Assembly: GCA_964584785.1 (NCBI GenBank)
Contig: CAZPBY010000034.1
Span: 13,471 to 77,470 of the forward strand
Length of the DNA stretch: 64,000 bases
Source of the DNA: JAHFTY01 sp964584785
GTDB lineage: Bacteria; Acidobacteriota; Terriglobia; 20CM-2-55-15
Direction of reading: 5' to 3'
Positions 32,720-42,082 of the stretch are shown here, piece by piece (position 1 is the stretch's first letter; every line of letters starts with the position of its first letter). The position numbers were made by a program, and so were the translations under genes. Under the pieces are notes generated by a model, which saw nothing but the letters and a program-made list of their open reading frames with translations, did no database searches and was not told the DNA's origin.

Positions 32720-33637
32720 ATGAAACGAATCTTCTTGATGACCGGGTTAACCATCATTCTTGGCGCAATGCTTTTAGCGCAGACGCCGGCTCCGCAGCAA
32801 CCCGCCGGCGCACGCGGCCAGGCAGGAGCGCAGCGAGGCGGCGGCCGCGGTGGCCGGGGCCGCGGCGCAGCTCAGCGAAAAGTTTTGCTGGCGTGGGCGG
32901 ATACGCGGAATGGGATATCGCAGCATGAATTCACATCGCATGCGCTCGCCATCGTGGAACGTCTCGGCTACGAGTCCGGCCTCTGGGATACGTTTATTCG
33001 CACCGATTCGAATATCGTCGCCAACACGGCCTTCAAAACCGACAGCACTCCCGCAAGCGGCGGGCCCAGCCTGAGCAATGTCGACGGCATTTTCTTCCTC
33101 GGTCATCGCGAGATCGACATCAACGCCAAGCAAAAGGAGGAACTCCTGACGTTCGTCCGCAACGGTCACGGTTTCGTGGCCGCCCATACCGGCTTGACCG
33201 CGTTCGAGTCGTGGCCGGAGTTTGGAGAAATGCTCGGCGCGCAGTACGAAGGACATCTCTACACGGGGCTGGCCAAGGTGATCAACGAGTCGCCGGCGTC
33301 GCCGATCGTCAGGCACCTCGCGGCTGAGTTCGATTACAACGACGAGTTCTACAAAGCGAAGACATTCTCTCGCGACAAGATCGATGTGCTGCTGCGCTTC
33401 AATCCGGCAAGCGTTCCCGGCACCACACTCCCGGCGGACGGCGACTTCCCGTTGGCCTGGGTCAAGAAGTACGGCCAGGGTCGCGTCTTCTACGGCTCGT
33501 TTTCACACGCAACAGAATTGTGGGACCGCCGCGACATTCAGCTGATGTACCTCGAAGCCATCAAATGGTCGCTGGGCCTCACGGATAGCGAACCGGCTCC
33601 GCACGCCCGCCGCGACAGCGGCGGATCCCAGCCGTAA
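32720..33637 (+). CDS. ThuA-domain exported protein
   Basis: This 305-residue protein starts at the ATG with GAGGAAA upstream; the frame continues backwards only as a shadow of the PQQ gene. A signal peptide (FLMTGLTIILGAMLLAQ) is followed by a Gly/Arg-rich stretch (GGGRGGRGRGAAQ) and a ThuA-like glutamine-amidotransferase-fold domain (~55-290). Segments are VLLAWADTRNGISQHEFTSH, GIFFLGHREIDINAKQKEEL, HGFVAAHTGLTAFESWPEFG and GRVFYGSFSHATELWDRRDI. ThuA-family proteins are linked to trehalose and other sugar use, often with oxidoreductases. It is the last gene of the TonB/PQQ operon, consistent with periplasmic sugar processing. Confidence 0.85.
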   Translation: MKRIFLMTGLTIILGAMLLAQTPAPQQPAGARGQAGAQRGGGRGGRGRGAAQRKVLLAWADTRNGISQHEFTSHALAIVERLGYESGLWDTFIRTDSNIVANTAFKTDSTPASGGPSLSNVDGIFFLGHREIDINAKQKEELLTFVRNGHGFVAAHTGLTAFESWPEFGEMLGAQYEGHLYTGLAKVINESPASPIVRHLAAEFDYNDEFYKAKTFSRDKIDVLLRFNPASVPGTTLPADGDFPLAWVKKYGQGRVFYGSFSHATELWDRRDIQLMYLEAIKWSLGLTDSEPAPHARRDSGGSQP

Positions 33638-33676
33638 TTCGCGTCCGGCGTCCTGCGCTTACAACCAAACCAATCC

Positions 33677-33755
33677 GCACCCCTTCAGGGTGCGAAATTC
33701 GCCGGGTTCTTTACTCCGGGGGTACGCGCACAAAAAAGCGTGCCCGTACCCCCGG
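33677..33755. terminator. Two hairpins after the TonB/PQQ/ThuA operon
   Basis: A small hairpin GCACCC-CTTCA-GGGTGC (33677-33693) is followed by a strong one: CCGGGGGTACGCGCAC (33716-33731) pairs with GTGCCCGTACCCCCGG (33740-33755) with one mismatch around an A-rich loop. The position between the operon end (33637) and aroD (33862) fits termination. There is no clear U-tract. Confidence 0.5.
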
Positions 33756-33861
33756 CTGAATTCCTGACAGCGAAAAAGCGACAAACTTCAGGCGCCAATG
33801 ACGCGGCGTGAACGCGTCCTGCTCTGTTGTCAATATTCAGTCGACAGGGTAAGGTGAACGT

Positions 33862-34629
33862 GTGCGACCCTGTGTCCCAGTTCCGCTCTATATTCGAAGC
33901 GCCGCGTTCGGCGGCCCCGCGCCGCTCTTTTGCATACCTCTGGTCGCGAAAGATCTGGATGCACTCCTTGCCCAGGCACGCGCCGCGCGCCGCCTGGAAG
34001 CGGACGTCGTCGAATGGCGGGCGGATTCCTACGATAGTTTGAGCGCCGACAGCCTGGTGCATGCGGGCCGCGAACTTCGCGCGGTTCTGGATCGAGAACC
34101 GATCCTGTTTACTTTGCGTATCCATACCGAGGGAGGCGCGAAGGACATCCGTCCGGATCTCCGAATCGAATGCATCAACGTTTTGATACGCTCGCGCCAC
34201 ATCGACCTGGTGGATATCGAACTGTCCAACGGCCCGGCCATCGTTGAACAGATCATTAAGATCGCGCACGATAACGCGACGCGAGTGATCGTGTCGTTTC
34301 ACGATTTTCAAGCCACGCCCAGCAAGGAAATATTGCTTGGCACAATCTCCGCCATGATTCGCCAGGGGGCGGACATTGCGAAAATCGCGTGTATGCCCCG
34401 GGAGCCCGGCGACGTGCTCAGAATGTTCGAGGTGACTCTGGCGGCACGCCAGGCATTTCCGGCAGTGCCGCTGTGCACGATGTCGATGGGAACTCTCGGT
34501 TCGATCACTCGAGTGGCCGGGTTTTTGTACGGTTCCGATTTGGCTTTCGCGGTCGGGCAGGAGACATCCGCGCCGGGTCAGATTCCGATCGCTGAGGCCA
34601 GGGCCATCACGAGCGTGCTGCTGCGATGA
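33862..34629 (+). CDS. aroD: 3-dehydroquinate dehydratase, type I
   Basis: This 255-residue protein catalyses the third step of the shikimate pathway through a Schiff base. Motifs are EWRAD (substrate-binding Glu/Arg, about 49), SFHDF (catalytic His, about 150) and the Schiff-base Lys in ADIAKIACMP (about 176), with SMGTLGSITR near the C-terminal third. The GTG start has AAGGTG close upstream. It overlaps the fused aroK-aroB gene by 4 bp (ATGA), giving three consecutive shikimate-pathway activities from one transcript. Confidence 0.92.
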   Translation: MRPCVPVPLYIRSAAFGGPAPLFCIPLVAKDLDALLAQARAARRLEADVVEWRADSYDSLSADSLVHAGRELRAVLDREPILFTLRIHTEGGAKDIRPDLRIECINVLIRSRHIDLVDIELSNGPAIVEQIIKIAHDNATRVIVSFHDFQATPSKEILLGTISAMIRQGADIAKIACMPREPGDVLRMFEVTLAARQAFPAVPLCTMSMGTLGSITRVAGFLYGSDLAFAVGQETSAPGQIPIAEARAITSVLLR

Positions 34630-36368
34630 TCGACGAAAAGGCAGTGGAAAAGATCCGCGGTATTTACCTTGTCGGATTCAGTGGATCCGGAAAGTCCACA
34701 GTAGCGAGACTGCTCGGTGAGTCGCTTCGGTGGCCCGTTTGCGATCTCGACGAACTGATCGTTCAGCGCAGCGGCATCACGATTCCCGTGATCTTCGAGC
34801 GCGAAGGGGAACCGGGTTTTCGTCTGCGGGAAGCGGAAGCGCTTCGAGCGGCGTCCAGTTCAGGCAGGTTCGTTGTCGCAACTGGAGGAGGCACGGTCGC
34901 TCGACCCGAGAACCGGCTGTTCATGGCCAGCAAGGGTTGGATCGTTTGTCTGGAGGCGCGTCCGCAAACCTTGCTGGGCCGCATTCAGCGGCAGTTGAAG
35001 GAATCGGATCCCAAGGCCATTCGTCCGATGCTCGACTCTGTTTATCCACTCGATCAGATTCGAGCGCTCAAACAGACTCGGCAATCCGCATACAGCTTTG
35101 CGGATTGGGCGGTCTACACAGACCGGTTGACTTCAAAGCAGGTGGCCGATGAAGTGATGCGAGGCGTCGACATCCTGGAGCACTCGCCCGAGCCACCCGC
35201 GTTTGACGACACCATGGGCACGCCGATGCGGCATTCGCTCAATCCGGAGGTGCCGCCGCCGATCGTCGTCGCCGCCGGACCGTGGCCGTATTATGTCGTC
35301 GTCGAATGGAATCAACTGCACTCGCTCGGTGAGCAGGTGCGGCGAGTTCTGCCCCAAACCCATCGGGCTGCGATTCTCACAAACCACGAGACGTGGAAGC
35401 GGCTCGGCGGCACTGTCCAGGCGTCGCTGCAATCGTCGGGTCTGGAGGTCCACGTGCGTGAGGTTTCCCCGGACGAAGCCATCAAAACTTCGGATGAAGC
35501 CAATGCCATTCACGATTGGCTGCTCGGAATACCTTTGCGTCGCGAAGACGTTTTCATCGTCATCGGGGGCGGCGCCATCGACGATCTGGGCGGGTTTGCC
35601 GCGTCGACGTATATGCGCGGCGTATCGTTGATCAAGGTTCCCACATCGCTGGAAGGCATGGTCGATACTTCGATCGGAGGGAAGACTGCGCTCAACCATC
35701 CTCGAGCCCGCAACCTGATCGGCACGTTTTTTCACCCGCGCCTGGTTTTGTCGGACGCCGCGCTGTTGAAGGATGAACCGGAATCCGAACTGCGCGCGTC
35801 GTGGGCCGAAGTGGTGAAATACGCGATGCTGGAAAGCTCGCTCCTGCGCGATCAAGTCGTGGGCACGACCCTGTTCGACGAACTGACTCGAAGCGTGGCC
35901 GGCTTGATCGGGCTCGATAAGAAGATCCTTCTGAACATCATCGCAAGATGCGTGGCCTTGAAGGCTCAGGTGGTCGCCGGTGATGAGCGGGACTCCCACC
36001 AATATCGGATCTTTCTGAATTATGGGCATACCATCGGTCATGCGCTCGAGGCGGCGACAAACTACGAGCTTCTGCACGGCGACGCCGTCGCGATCGGCAT
36101 GGCGATCGAAGCCCGGCTGGCGGTTCGGCTTGGTCTCGCAGCCGCGGACGTCGAGAGAAGTCAGAACGATCTCCTCCATCGTTTCGGTTTACCCGCGCTG
36201 TTGCCGGCCGTTTCTCACGAAGCGTTGATCGCACACATCAACTACGACAAGAAAGTCTTCGGCGACGCGCCTCGCTGGATTCTGCCCGTCGCGATCGGCC
36301 GCGCCGTGATTTCCAGCGGAGTCAGCGAAGCAGACCTGAGCGCCGTCCTCAAGGAATCCGCTTCCTAA
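34626..36368 (+). CDS. aroKB: Shikimate kinase / 3-dehydroquinate synthase fusion
   Basis: This is a 580-residue bifunctional enzyme. Residues ~1-180 are shikimate kinase: Walker A GFSGSGKST (17-25), substrate Asp in CDLDELI, GGGTV loop and Arg in RPML. Residues ~215-575 are dehydroquinate synthase: NAD-binding GGGAIDDLGGFAASTYMRG (~318-336), GGKTALNHP, and the three metal ligands in SWAEVVKYAML (Glu), NYGHTIGHALE (His) and LLHGDAVAIG (His). Both halves look intact. The stop overlaps the 3' end of the convergent gene at 36349. The last 167 bases of this gene recur, four differences aside, at 43407-43572. Confidence 0.93.
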   Translation: MIDEKAVEKIRGIYLVGFSGSGKSTVARLLGESLRWPVCDLDELIVQRSGITIPVIFEREGEPGFRLREAEALRAASSSGRFVVATGGGTVARPENRLFMASKGWIVCLEARPQTLLGRIQRQLKESDPKAIRPMLDSVYPLDQIRALKQTRQSAYSFADWAVYTDRLTSKQVADEVMRGVDILEHSPEPPAFDDTMGTPMRHSLNPEVPPPIVVAAGPWPYYVVVEWNQLHSLGEQVRRVLPQTHRAAILTNHETWKRLGGTVQASLQSSGLEVHVREVSPDEAIKTSDEANAIHDWLLGIPLRREDVFIVIGGGAIDDLGGFAASTYMRGVSLIKVPTSLEGMVDTSIGGKTALNHPRARNLIGTFFHPRLVLSDAALLKDEPESELRASWAEVVKYAMLESSLLRDQVVGTTLFDELTRSVAGLIGLDKKILLNIIARCVALKAQVVAGDERDSHQYRIFLNYGHTIGHALEAATNYELLHGDAVAIGMAIEARLAVRLGLAAADVERSQNDLLHRFGLPALLPAVSHEALIAHINYDKKVFGDAPRWILPVAIGRAVISSGVSEADLSAVLKESAS

Positions 36369-37359
36369 CGGAGCACAACTGCGATTGCCGGTTCGCCATT
36401 GCCTGATGGGTGAAGATGGCGGCCCACGTGTTCAAGTTGATCGGACGGTCTCTCGGAGGGCGGAAACAGACGGCGCCGGAATTCAGGATGAAGTGTTCCA
36501 GGCGGGCGTGCAATTCCGCGAGCCGGCCGTTCCATTCGTTGCCTTGACAAAAACCCAGTGATCGGAGTGTCAGGCCAAGACGCAAGGCCTGGGCTAAAAC
36601 GTCGGACCGGTCCTGTTCGAGGCGCACCACCAGCGCTTCGAAACAATTTGCAGCCTCTTGCAGCGCGTGTGGCTTGTGCGAGACGCCGAACTGCACAAGT
36701 CCTTCCAGAGCGTATAAGGCGCCGTGACCGTCGGCACCTTCGATTTCGCTCATGACTTTACCGCTCCATTTATCAAACGTGTTCCAGATCGCGGGATGGT
36801 TTTGAAACGCAAGAAGCGCGGCCGCGGTCTTCAATTGAAACGGACCCGGTCGCGTGGACCAGCGATCCGGCAATTCACACCGGGCGTTTCTGAACACCGG
36901 AAGCGTGCGTCCTGTGGGCAAGACATGACGTAAGAGGCGTTGAAGGACGTTGAGTCGGGGCTGTTCCGGCACAAGCCGCCGGACCGCGTGCAGGCCACGG
37001 CAGAGCATCGCCAAATCGAACGTGAACGTGGCGGTGTTTCGCCAGTCGTGACGGTTGTCGAAATAATACCGAGTCCGAGGCGGACAATCGTCCGAAGTAA
37101 CGCTATCGACCCACGCCACTGCTTCCGTCGCCGCTTTTCTTAAGTCCGAGTCCGCTCGATGCGCACTGACGAAGGCGAGCCAGCTGAGGTAATACCCCGT
37201 GATTTCGGGATACACAAACTCCGGCTCATTCCGTTCGTTCAGCCATCCGGCTATCGCGCCGGAGTGCCTTCCCGACGGAATGCGTACCCTGGAGTTGAGC
37301 AGCCACTGCTCAATAGCGACCTGTAAATCCGTGCCTGTATCTCGGATGAACGTTGCCAT
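36349..37359 (-). CDS. Hypothetical protein of a glycan-type cluster
   Basis: This 336-residue soluble protein has an alpha-helical look (YPEITGYYLSWLAFVSAHRA; RTRYYFDNRHDWRNTATFTF; GHGALYALEGLVQFGV), reminiscent of alpha/alpha-toroid proteins, but the family is not recognised. It overlaps the upstream glycosyltransferase gene by 109 bp. I kept the ATG at 37359 because the overlapped N-terminal residues read as part of the same protein. It is the last gene of a five-gene minus-strand cluster and overlaps the convergent aroKB gene by 20 bp. Confidence 0.72.
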   Translation of the reverse strand: MATFIRDTGTDLQVAIEQWLLNSRVRIPSGRHSGAIAGWLNERNEPEFVYPEITGYYLSWLAFVSAHRADSDLRKAATEAVAWVDSVTSDDCPPRTRYYFDNRHDWRNTATFTFDLAMLCRGLHAVRRLVPEQPRLNVLQRLLRHVLPTGRTLPVFRNARCELPDRWSTRPGPFQLKTAAALLAFQNHPAIWNTFDKWSGKVMSEIEGADGHGALYALEGLVQFGVSHKPHALQEAANCFEALVVRLEQDRSDVLAQALRLGLTLRSLGFCQGNEWNGRLAELHARLEHFILNSGAVCFRPPRDRPINLNTWAAIFTHQAMANRQSQLCSVRKRIP

Positions 37360-39464
37360 GAAAACTGATGCAGTGCCTCCGCTGGAGCTTCCAGGCGATG
37401 CCTGTATTCAACGTCGACCAGGAGCTTGATGATTTGAGCTGCGAATTCGCTCTCATCGACGATAACCAAAGACATAAGATCCGGCGCTCGAAGACCACGC
37501 GCTCCGTCCGGCGTGGATACACAGACGCGGCCGGCAGCGAGGGATTCGATCACCTTCAGCGAGCTGCCCCGAACATTTCTGTCAGGATTGATAGTGATCG
37601 AGCACTGTTGAAGGAACGGATGGACGTCCTCGATGAAATCGAACACGGTCACGCCCGGCTGATCAAAACATGTGTGCCGCGCCGAAATGACGCGCCCATC
37701 GTCACCTCCGAGAATCCATAGTTGCACGGCAGGCAGTTCCCCGCGAATCGCCGGATAAACGGATCCCAGAAATTCGATAATTCCGGCGAGATTTGGCGAA
37801 TATCGAAAAGGCCCCAGAAAGAGAATCGGCGCATCCTGCGGCGACGGCGAGTAGTTTGGGGTCACATTAGCGCCGTTGTGGACGATGTGGACATTCTCTA
37901 GCGGGAGTAACGCGCAATCCTCTGCGCTGCACGCCATCACTGCGTCGAATCGCCTGATGTAGCGCAACTCGAATTCGTCGGCCTTTGATTTGCGAGACGT
38001 TTCGGTCGCGACGTCATCCAGAAGGACATCGTGCAGCGTCACAATCCACGGTCTGTGGTCTCGGATATCGACCAGTTTCGCCAGTTCGACGAATTCGATC
38101 TGAACCACGTCGGGGTTATGCAAGATGATCATCGCGCGAAGCATTTCGGCGAGCGTGGCGTGCGAGTGTGTCAGAATCCGGTCGATGCGGCCGTCGAACC
38201 CCGGGCGGGGCTTCCGTCCACTCAAGAGATACACGGCGTGACACGTCTGAAAGTACTTCACGCTGCCGGTCGAATAGTGTTCCGATTCGTCGCTCACCAG
38301 CACAATGTCGAAATCCAACGCCAGACGACGGACTAATTCGTGAATGCGTCTTGCGCCGCCATGCGCCGGCGGGTAAACGCAGTATGGACTGGCGATCATG
38401 ATCAAAGGTTTTTCCGGCCGCCGTGGTCTTCCGTAGTGAATTTCAAAACCCGCAGGGCCGAGTTCGAATGGCGGATCGCAGTAACTGTGAAGTCTGGCGC
38501 TCAAGGTCGCGGCAATCGACGTCACCTGCAGCATCGATCGAAAAGACTCCTCATCAAGCCTGGCGATACTGCCGAAAATCGTCCGACGCGCGTCCGGCGG
38601 GAGTGCGGTGCGCAGTTGGAATCGCAAGCGGTTTCGTCTGAAGATCCGCTCGATTTCATCGGGCGCGAAGTATTTCAGATTGGTGCTCCGATGCGCATGC
38701 CACACTTTGGACTGCGGACAGAAGAGCACCTGAAATCCCTTGCGTGCCGCCTGGATACTCCATTCCACGTCTTCCCAGTAAAACGGTGCATACGTCCTGG
38801 TCGTGCGGATGAATCGAGCGAGAAGTTTGCGCTGGAACAAGGAACTGCCGCCACCGGCGTAGATGTGGTTACGCACGCGGTCATCATTCTCAGGCGGAAT
38901 ATCGCGTATTTCCACGAGGCCGCCCGCGTTGCGAATCTCCGTCAGCCCGGTTTCCTCACGACGCCGTGAGCCATCCTGAAAATAGATCTGCGACGCGATG
39001 GCGAAAACCGATGGACTGCGCCACTTCGCGACCTCATGCAATGCCGCGGCATCAACCACCATGTCGCTGTTCAGCATGTAGACCCAATCGTACTTCGCGG
39101 CGGCAATGCCGATGGAAATGGCTTCAACGAACCACAGCGGTTTGGATCGGAAGATCCATTGAACCTCGAATGCTTGAGTCAAATCGTTGTATGTGTCCGC
39201 CCGTGCATCGCTGACAACAACAATGACCTGCGTATCTTCGCCAAGCGCCGCGCACGCCGGTTTGAGCGATAGCAGGCAGCGGCGCAGCATTTCCTTATTT
39301 CCGCGTTCCGGTATGACGACCGAGATGCCGGCACTGACGGCGAACTTTGGTTTCGGCGACGGCTTTGGCCGGAGAAACCGACGAAGCGCCGTGCCGGCAG
39401 TGTCAACCGCGACGGTAGCGAGGTAGTACGGCGCGAGAAGCAACTTGCGGAGAGGCAGCTTCAT
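37251..39464 (-). CDS. Two-domain glycosyltransferase (GT2-GT4 fusion)
   Basis: This 737-residue protein has an N-terminal GT2 domain at ~45-290 with GISVVIPERGN, the DXD-like NSDMVVD and the acceptor-side motif FYWEDVEWSIQAARKG. A C-terminal GT-B/GT4-type domain at ~350-720 has PPAHGGARRIHELVRRLALD, FLGPFRYSPNLAGI, and the nucleotide-sugar Glu region SSLKVIESLAAGRVCVST. Two sugar transfers onto a polysaccharide or glycolipid are expected. The first gene of the next operon member overlaps its 3' end. It follows the radical SAM gene with a 4-bp overlap, within a cluster that also holds a WecB-like epimerase, so cell-surface glycan synthesis is likely. Confidence 0.85.
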   Translation of the reverse strand: MKLPLRKLLLAPYYLATVAVDTAGTALRRFLRPKPSPKPKFAVSAGISVVIPERGNKEMLRRCLLSLKPACAALGEDTQVIVVVSDARADTYNDLTQAFEVQWIFRSKPLWFVEAISIGIAAAKYDWVYMLNSDMVVDAAALHEVAKWRSPSVFAIASQIYFQDGSRRREETGLTEIRNAGGLVEIRDIPPENDDRVRNHIYAGGGSSLFQRKLLARFIRTTRTYAPFYWEDVEWSIQAARKGFQVLFCPQSKVWHAHRSTNLKYFAPDEIERIFRRNRLRFQLRTALPPDARRTIFGSIARLDEESFRSMLQVTSIAATLSARLHSYCDPPFELGPAGFEIHYGRPRRPEKPLIMIASPYCVYPPAHGGARRIHELVRRLALDFDIVLVSDESEHYSTGSVKYFQTCHAVYLLSGRKPRPGFDGRIDRILTHSHATLAEMLRAMIILHNPDVVQIEFVELAKLVDIRDHRPWIVTLHDVLLDDVATETSRKSKADEFELRYIRRFDAVMACSAEDCALLPLENVHIVHNGANVTPNYSPSPQDAPILFLGPFRYSPNLAGIIEFLGSVYPAIRGELPAVQLWILGGDDGRVISARHTCFDQPGVTVFDFIEDVHPFLQQCSITINPDRNVRGSSLKVIESLAAGRVCVSTPDGARGLRAPDLMSLVIVDESEFAAQIIKLLVDVEYRHRLEAPAEALHQFSWQRSSEIQARIYRSLLSSGCSTPGYAFRREGTPAR

Positions 39465-40954
39465 TGCAATTCCAAATGCTGTAGGGCAAACCCGAGGTCG
39501 CGACAGTCCGGACTGGACGAATGCGCCGAGGGACGGAAGACGCGGCTCGTCACGAATTCAAACAGCAGCCGTTCGTCGGCCGTTCGCAGCGGAAACGTGC
39601 GGTCGAATTGCTGGAATTGCGCGGTGGAATTGGCAATCGAGGCCACGTTCAGGTTGTTCACCGACATGATCAGTTCGTTCGAATGCGTCGCTGGATCGTG
39701 GGGCAATATCCCGGCGATGCGGAAGTGTCGCACCTTTGAGTCCGCACGCAATTCCGCGACACTTGTTTTCTTGCTCCAGATCGCGGTGTTACCCGCTTCG
39801 ATCCACCAGCCTCTCGTCAATTGCGGACTGAATCCATCGCCAGATTGAATCGCCGCCTTCCATAGTGAGGGCCTGTACGCGGTCTTCCAGACACAGTTAC
39901 GGCAACCGGGATTTAAGCCGGCGACGTATTCTTCCCGAAACCGGCGATAACGGCCGCTGTGCCAGATTTCACCGAGACGCGAGAAGTGAAGGTTTCCCAT
40001 CGGTATTTCGTCATGAACCTCACACACCACGACGTCTCCGCTCGCCAACACATGAGCACTTTCAAATGGGCTCTGATCGCAGGTGTGGATGCGGCCGCCG
40101 GCCGGCAGAGCCGGCGCGTATGAACGAGGAATGGAGTGCAGTTGGGGATTCAAGTCCAGATCCGGATTGAGAACGGTGACCGGCACCCCCGGGCACTCGA
40201 TACGTGTTGTCGTCAACGCCTGCCGCAGCGACTCTTTGAAATTTGCCGTCAGCTTGTTCGAGTTCAGTTCGCGCGAGAAATCGTACGGAACCGGATGCCT
40301 GCCGATGACGGGGTGAACAACGATCTCCGATGCGCCAACCTCCCTGGCATAGCGGCTCAGAGCCGGCAATTGATCGAGGTTGCGGCTCATCGCTACAAAA
40401 CAGAAGTCGAGTTTCGGTGTGCGTTTCCGCAGTCGTGCCTTCAATTCATTCAGCTGGTCGATGCGTTTCCTGAGCCCTTGCAGCGATCCAAAACCGTAAA
40501 TGTCGCGATACTCCATGTCATCGAGCGTGTGAATCGAAACAGCCAGCCGGTCAAGATCGCTTTCGACGATCCTCTGGACCAACGACTCCGATGCGGAAGA
40601 GAGCGCTGTGACTAGTTCCGTGTAGGCCCCGGTGGCGCACGCCAGCTCGATGGCGTCGATCAGACGCGGGTAATGAATCGACTCGCCGGAATAGTTCAAG
40701 CCAATGAATTCCGGCTCCTCCAGCTGCTCGACCAGCGAACGATAGATCTCGAAATCCATATTCTGTCCGGCGCCCCACCGGACCTCTCGGGTGCAGAACA
40801 CACATTTGAACGGACACCGGGATGTGAGTTCGATCCAAAGAATCTTCGGAGCACTCGTGACCATGTGTTCTGTGGTGGGTTCAAAGACCCGGCCGGATTC
40901 CGACATCACCTTTATCACCTTGCGTTTGGGAAGCAGTCGTGACCACACGTTCAT
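39461..40954 (-). CDS. Radical SAM/SPASM protein
   Basis: This 497-residue protein starts at the ATG overlapping the epimerase stop (ATGA), with GGAGGAG just upstream. The radical SAM cluster motif is CPFKCVFC (CX3CX2C, near residue 48). A SPASM-type C-terminal region contains HTCDQSPFESAHVL, VVVCEVHDE and NPGCRNCVWKT. It would bind a 4Fe-4S cluster plus auxiliary clusters and perform radical chemistry on a peptide, sugar or lipid. Residues beyond ~400 form an extra beta-rich domain of unknown type. Position between an epimerase and a glycosyltransferase suggests modification of a glycan or glycolipid precursor. Substrate unknown. Confidence 0.83.
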   Translation of the reverse strand: MNVWSRLLPKRKVIKVMSESGRVFEPTTEHMVTSAPKILWIELTSRCPFKCVFCTREVRWGAGQNMDFEIYRSLVEQLEEPEFIGLNYSGESIHYPRLIDAIELACATGAYTELVTALSSASESLVQRIVESDLDRLAVSIHTLDDMEYRDIYGFGSLQGLRKRIDQLNELKARLRKRTPKLDFCFVAMSRNLDQLPALSRYAREVGASEIVVHPVIGRHPVPYDFSRELNSNKLTANFKESLRQALTTTRIECPGVPVTVLNPDLDLNPQLHSIPRSYAPALPAGGRIHTCDQSPFESAHVLASGDVVVCEVHDEIPMGNLHFSRLGEIWHSGRYRRFREEYVAGLNPGCRNCVWKTAYRPSLWKAAIQSGDGFSPQLTRGWWIEAGNTAIWSKKTSVAELRADSKVRHFRIAGILPHDPATHSNELIMSVNNLNVASIANSTAQFQQFDRTFPLRTADERLLFEFVTSRVFRPSAHSSSPDCRDLGFALQHLELQ

Positions 40955-42075
40955 GCGCTCCTCCCGAGGTGCTCGACAATATCGACGATGGCTTTCGCGC
41001 TGCTCCCATTTCCGAATGGATTCGCGATCCGCAATGGAGCCTTCGATAATTGTTCGGACGTTTTCAGATCTTCGAGTTCCCGCAGCAGGGCATCCGGCGA
41101 GTCTCCCACAATTTTCACCAGACCCGTCGCGATGGCTTCCGGCCGTTCTGTCTTTCCGCGAAACAAAAGAACGGTTGTGCCGAGAGTCGGAGCCTCTTCC
41201 TGAATTCCGCCGGAATCCGTCACCACGACCCATGCGTGACGTAGTAACTGGATAAACTCCGGGTAGTCGAGCGGTTCGAGCAAACGGATTCGCGGCTCAC
41301 CGCGCAGCACTTGCGCGGCCTTCTGTACAGCGGGATTGGGGTGCATGGGAAACAGGACGCACACATTATCGTTGGTGGTCACGAAGTGCCGCAGCGCAAG
41401 GAACACGGATTCAAGGCGGGGAATGTTTTCGCGGCGGTGCATGGTCAGAACGATTCGTTTCACGTCCGCGGTTTCCGCGATGATCCGGTCCAGCTTGTGG
41501 CGCGAAACGTCTCCGGTCAGAACGTTGTGGAGCGAATCGATCACCGTGTTGCCGGTAACGAAAATTCTTGAATCGCAGATTCCTTCGCCAAGAAGATTGC
41601 GGCGGTTATCCGGTGTCGGCGCAAAGTGGTATGAAGCGATCTCCGTTATCCGCTTTCGATGAATTTCCTCAGGATACGGCCTCGTTACATCTCCGGATCT
41701 CAGGCCGGCCTCGACGTGTGCGACATCAATCTGCATCCGCGAACCCGCTTCAGCTGCGCCGACAGCCGTTGAGGTGTCACCCTGCACGAGAATCAGGTCC
41801 GGAGCTTCATGGTTCAAGATGAAGACCAGCCGTCGCAGGACGGTGCGCAGCACTTCGCCGGGCGTGCGGCCAGGCTGGTGGACGCGCAAGTCATAATCGA
41901 CGCGTAATCGAAAAAACGTGATGAATGGCCGCAGGAGATCCCGATGCTGTCCGGAGTTGACGTTGACCGTTTGAAACGCGCAGCTGCGACGCTCGAGTTC
42001 GTGAATGACCGGAGCGAGCTTGATCGCCTCCGGGCGAGTTCCGAATACCGTGAGAATTTTGCGTGGCCGTCTCAT
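40951..42075 (-). CDS. wecB: UDP-N-acetylglucosamine 2-epimerase (non-hydrolysing)
   Basis: This 374-residue protein starts at the ATG just after the aldo/keto reductase stop (7-bp gap); upstream frame extension is shadow. The WecB/MnaA signature is complete: KILTVFGTRPEAIKLAPVIH at the N-terminus, VQGDTSTAVGAAEAG, HVEAGLRSGD, HRRENI and DSGGIQEEAPTLG. It would interconvert UDP-GlcNAc and UDP-ManNAc for surface polysaccharide synthesis. It overlaps the radical SAM gene by 4 bp. Confidence 0.9.
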   Translation of the reverse strand: MRRPRKILTVFGTRPEAIKLAPVIHELERRSCAFQTVNVNSGQHRDLLRPFITFFRLRVDYDLRVHQPGRTPGEVLRTVLRRLVFILNHEAPDLILVQGDTSTAVGAAEAGSRMQIDVAHVEAGLRSGDVTRPYPEEIHRKRITEIASYHFAPTPDNRRNLLGEGICDSRIFVTGNTVIDSLHNVLTGDVSRHKLDRIIAETADVKRIVLTMHRRENIPRLESVFLALRHFVTTNDNVCVLFPMHPNPAVQKAAQVLRGEPRIRLLEPLDYPEFIQLLRHAWVVVTDSGGIQEEAPTLGTTVLLFRGKTERPEAIATGLVKIVGDSPDALLRELEDLKTSEQLSKAPLRIANPFGNGSSAKAIVDIVEHLGRSA

Positions 42076-42082
42076 ATTGCGG

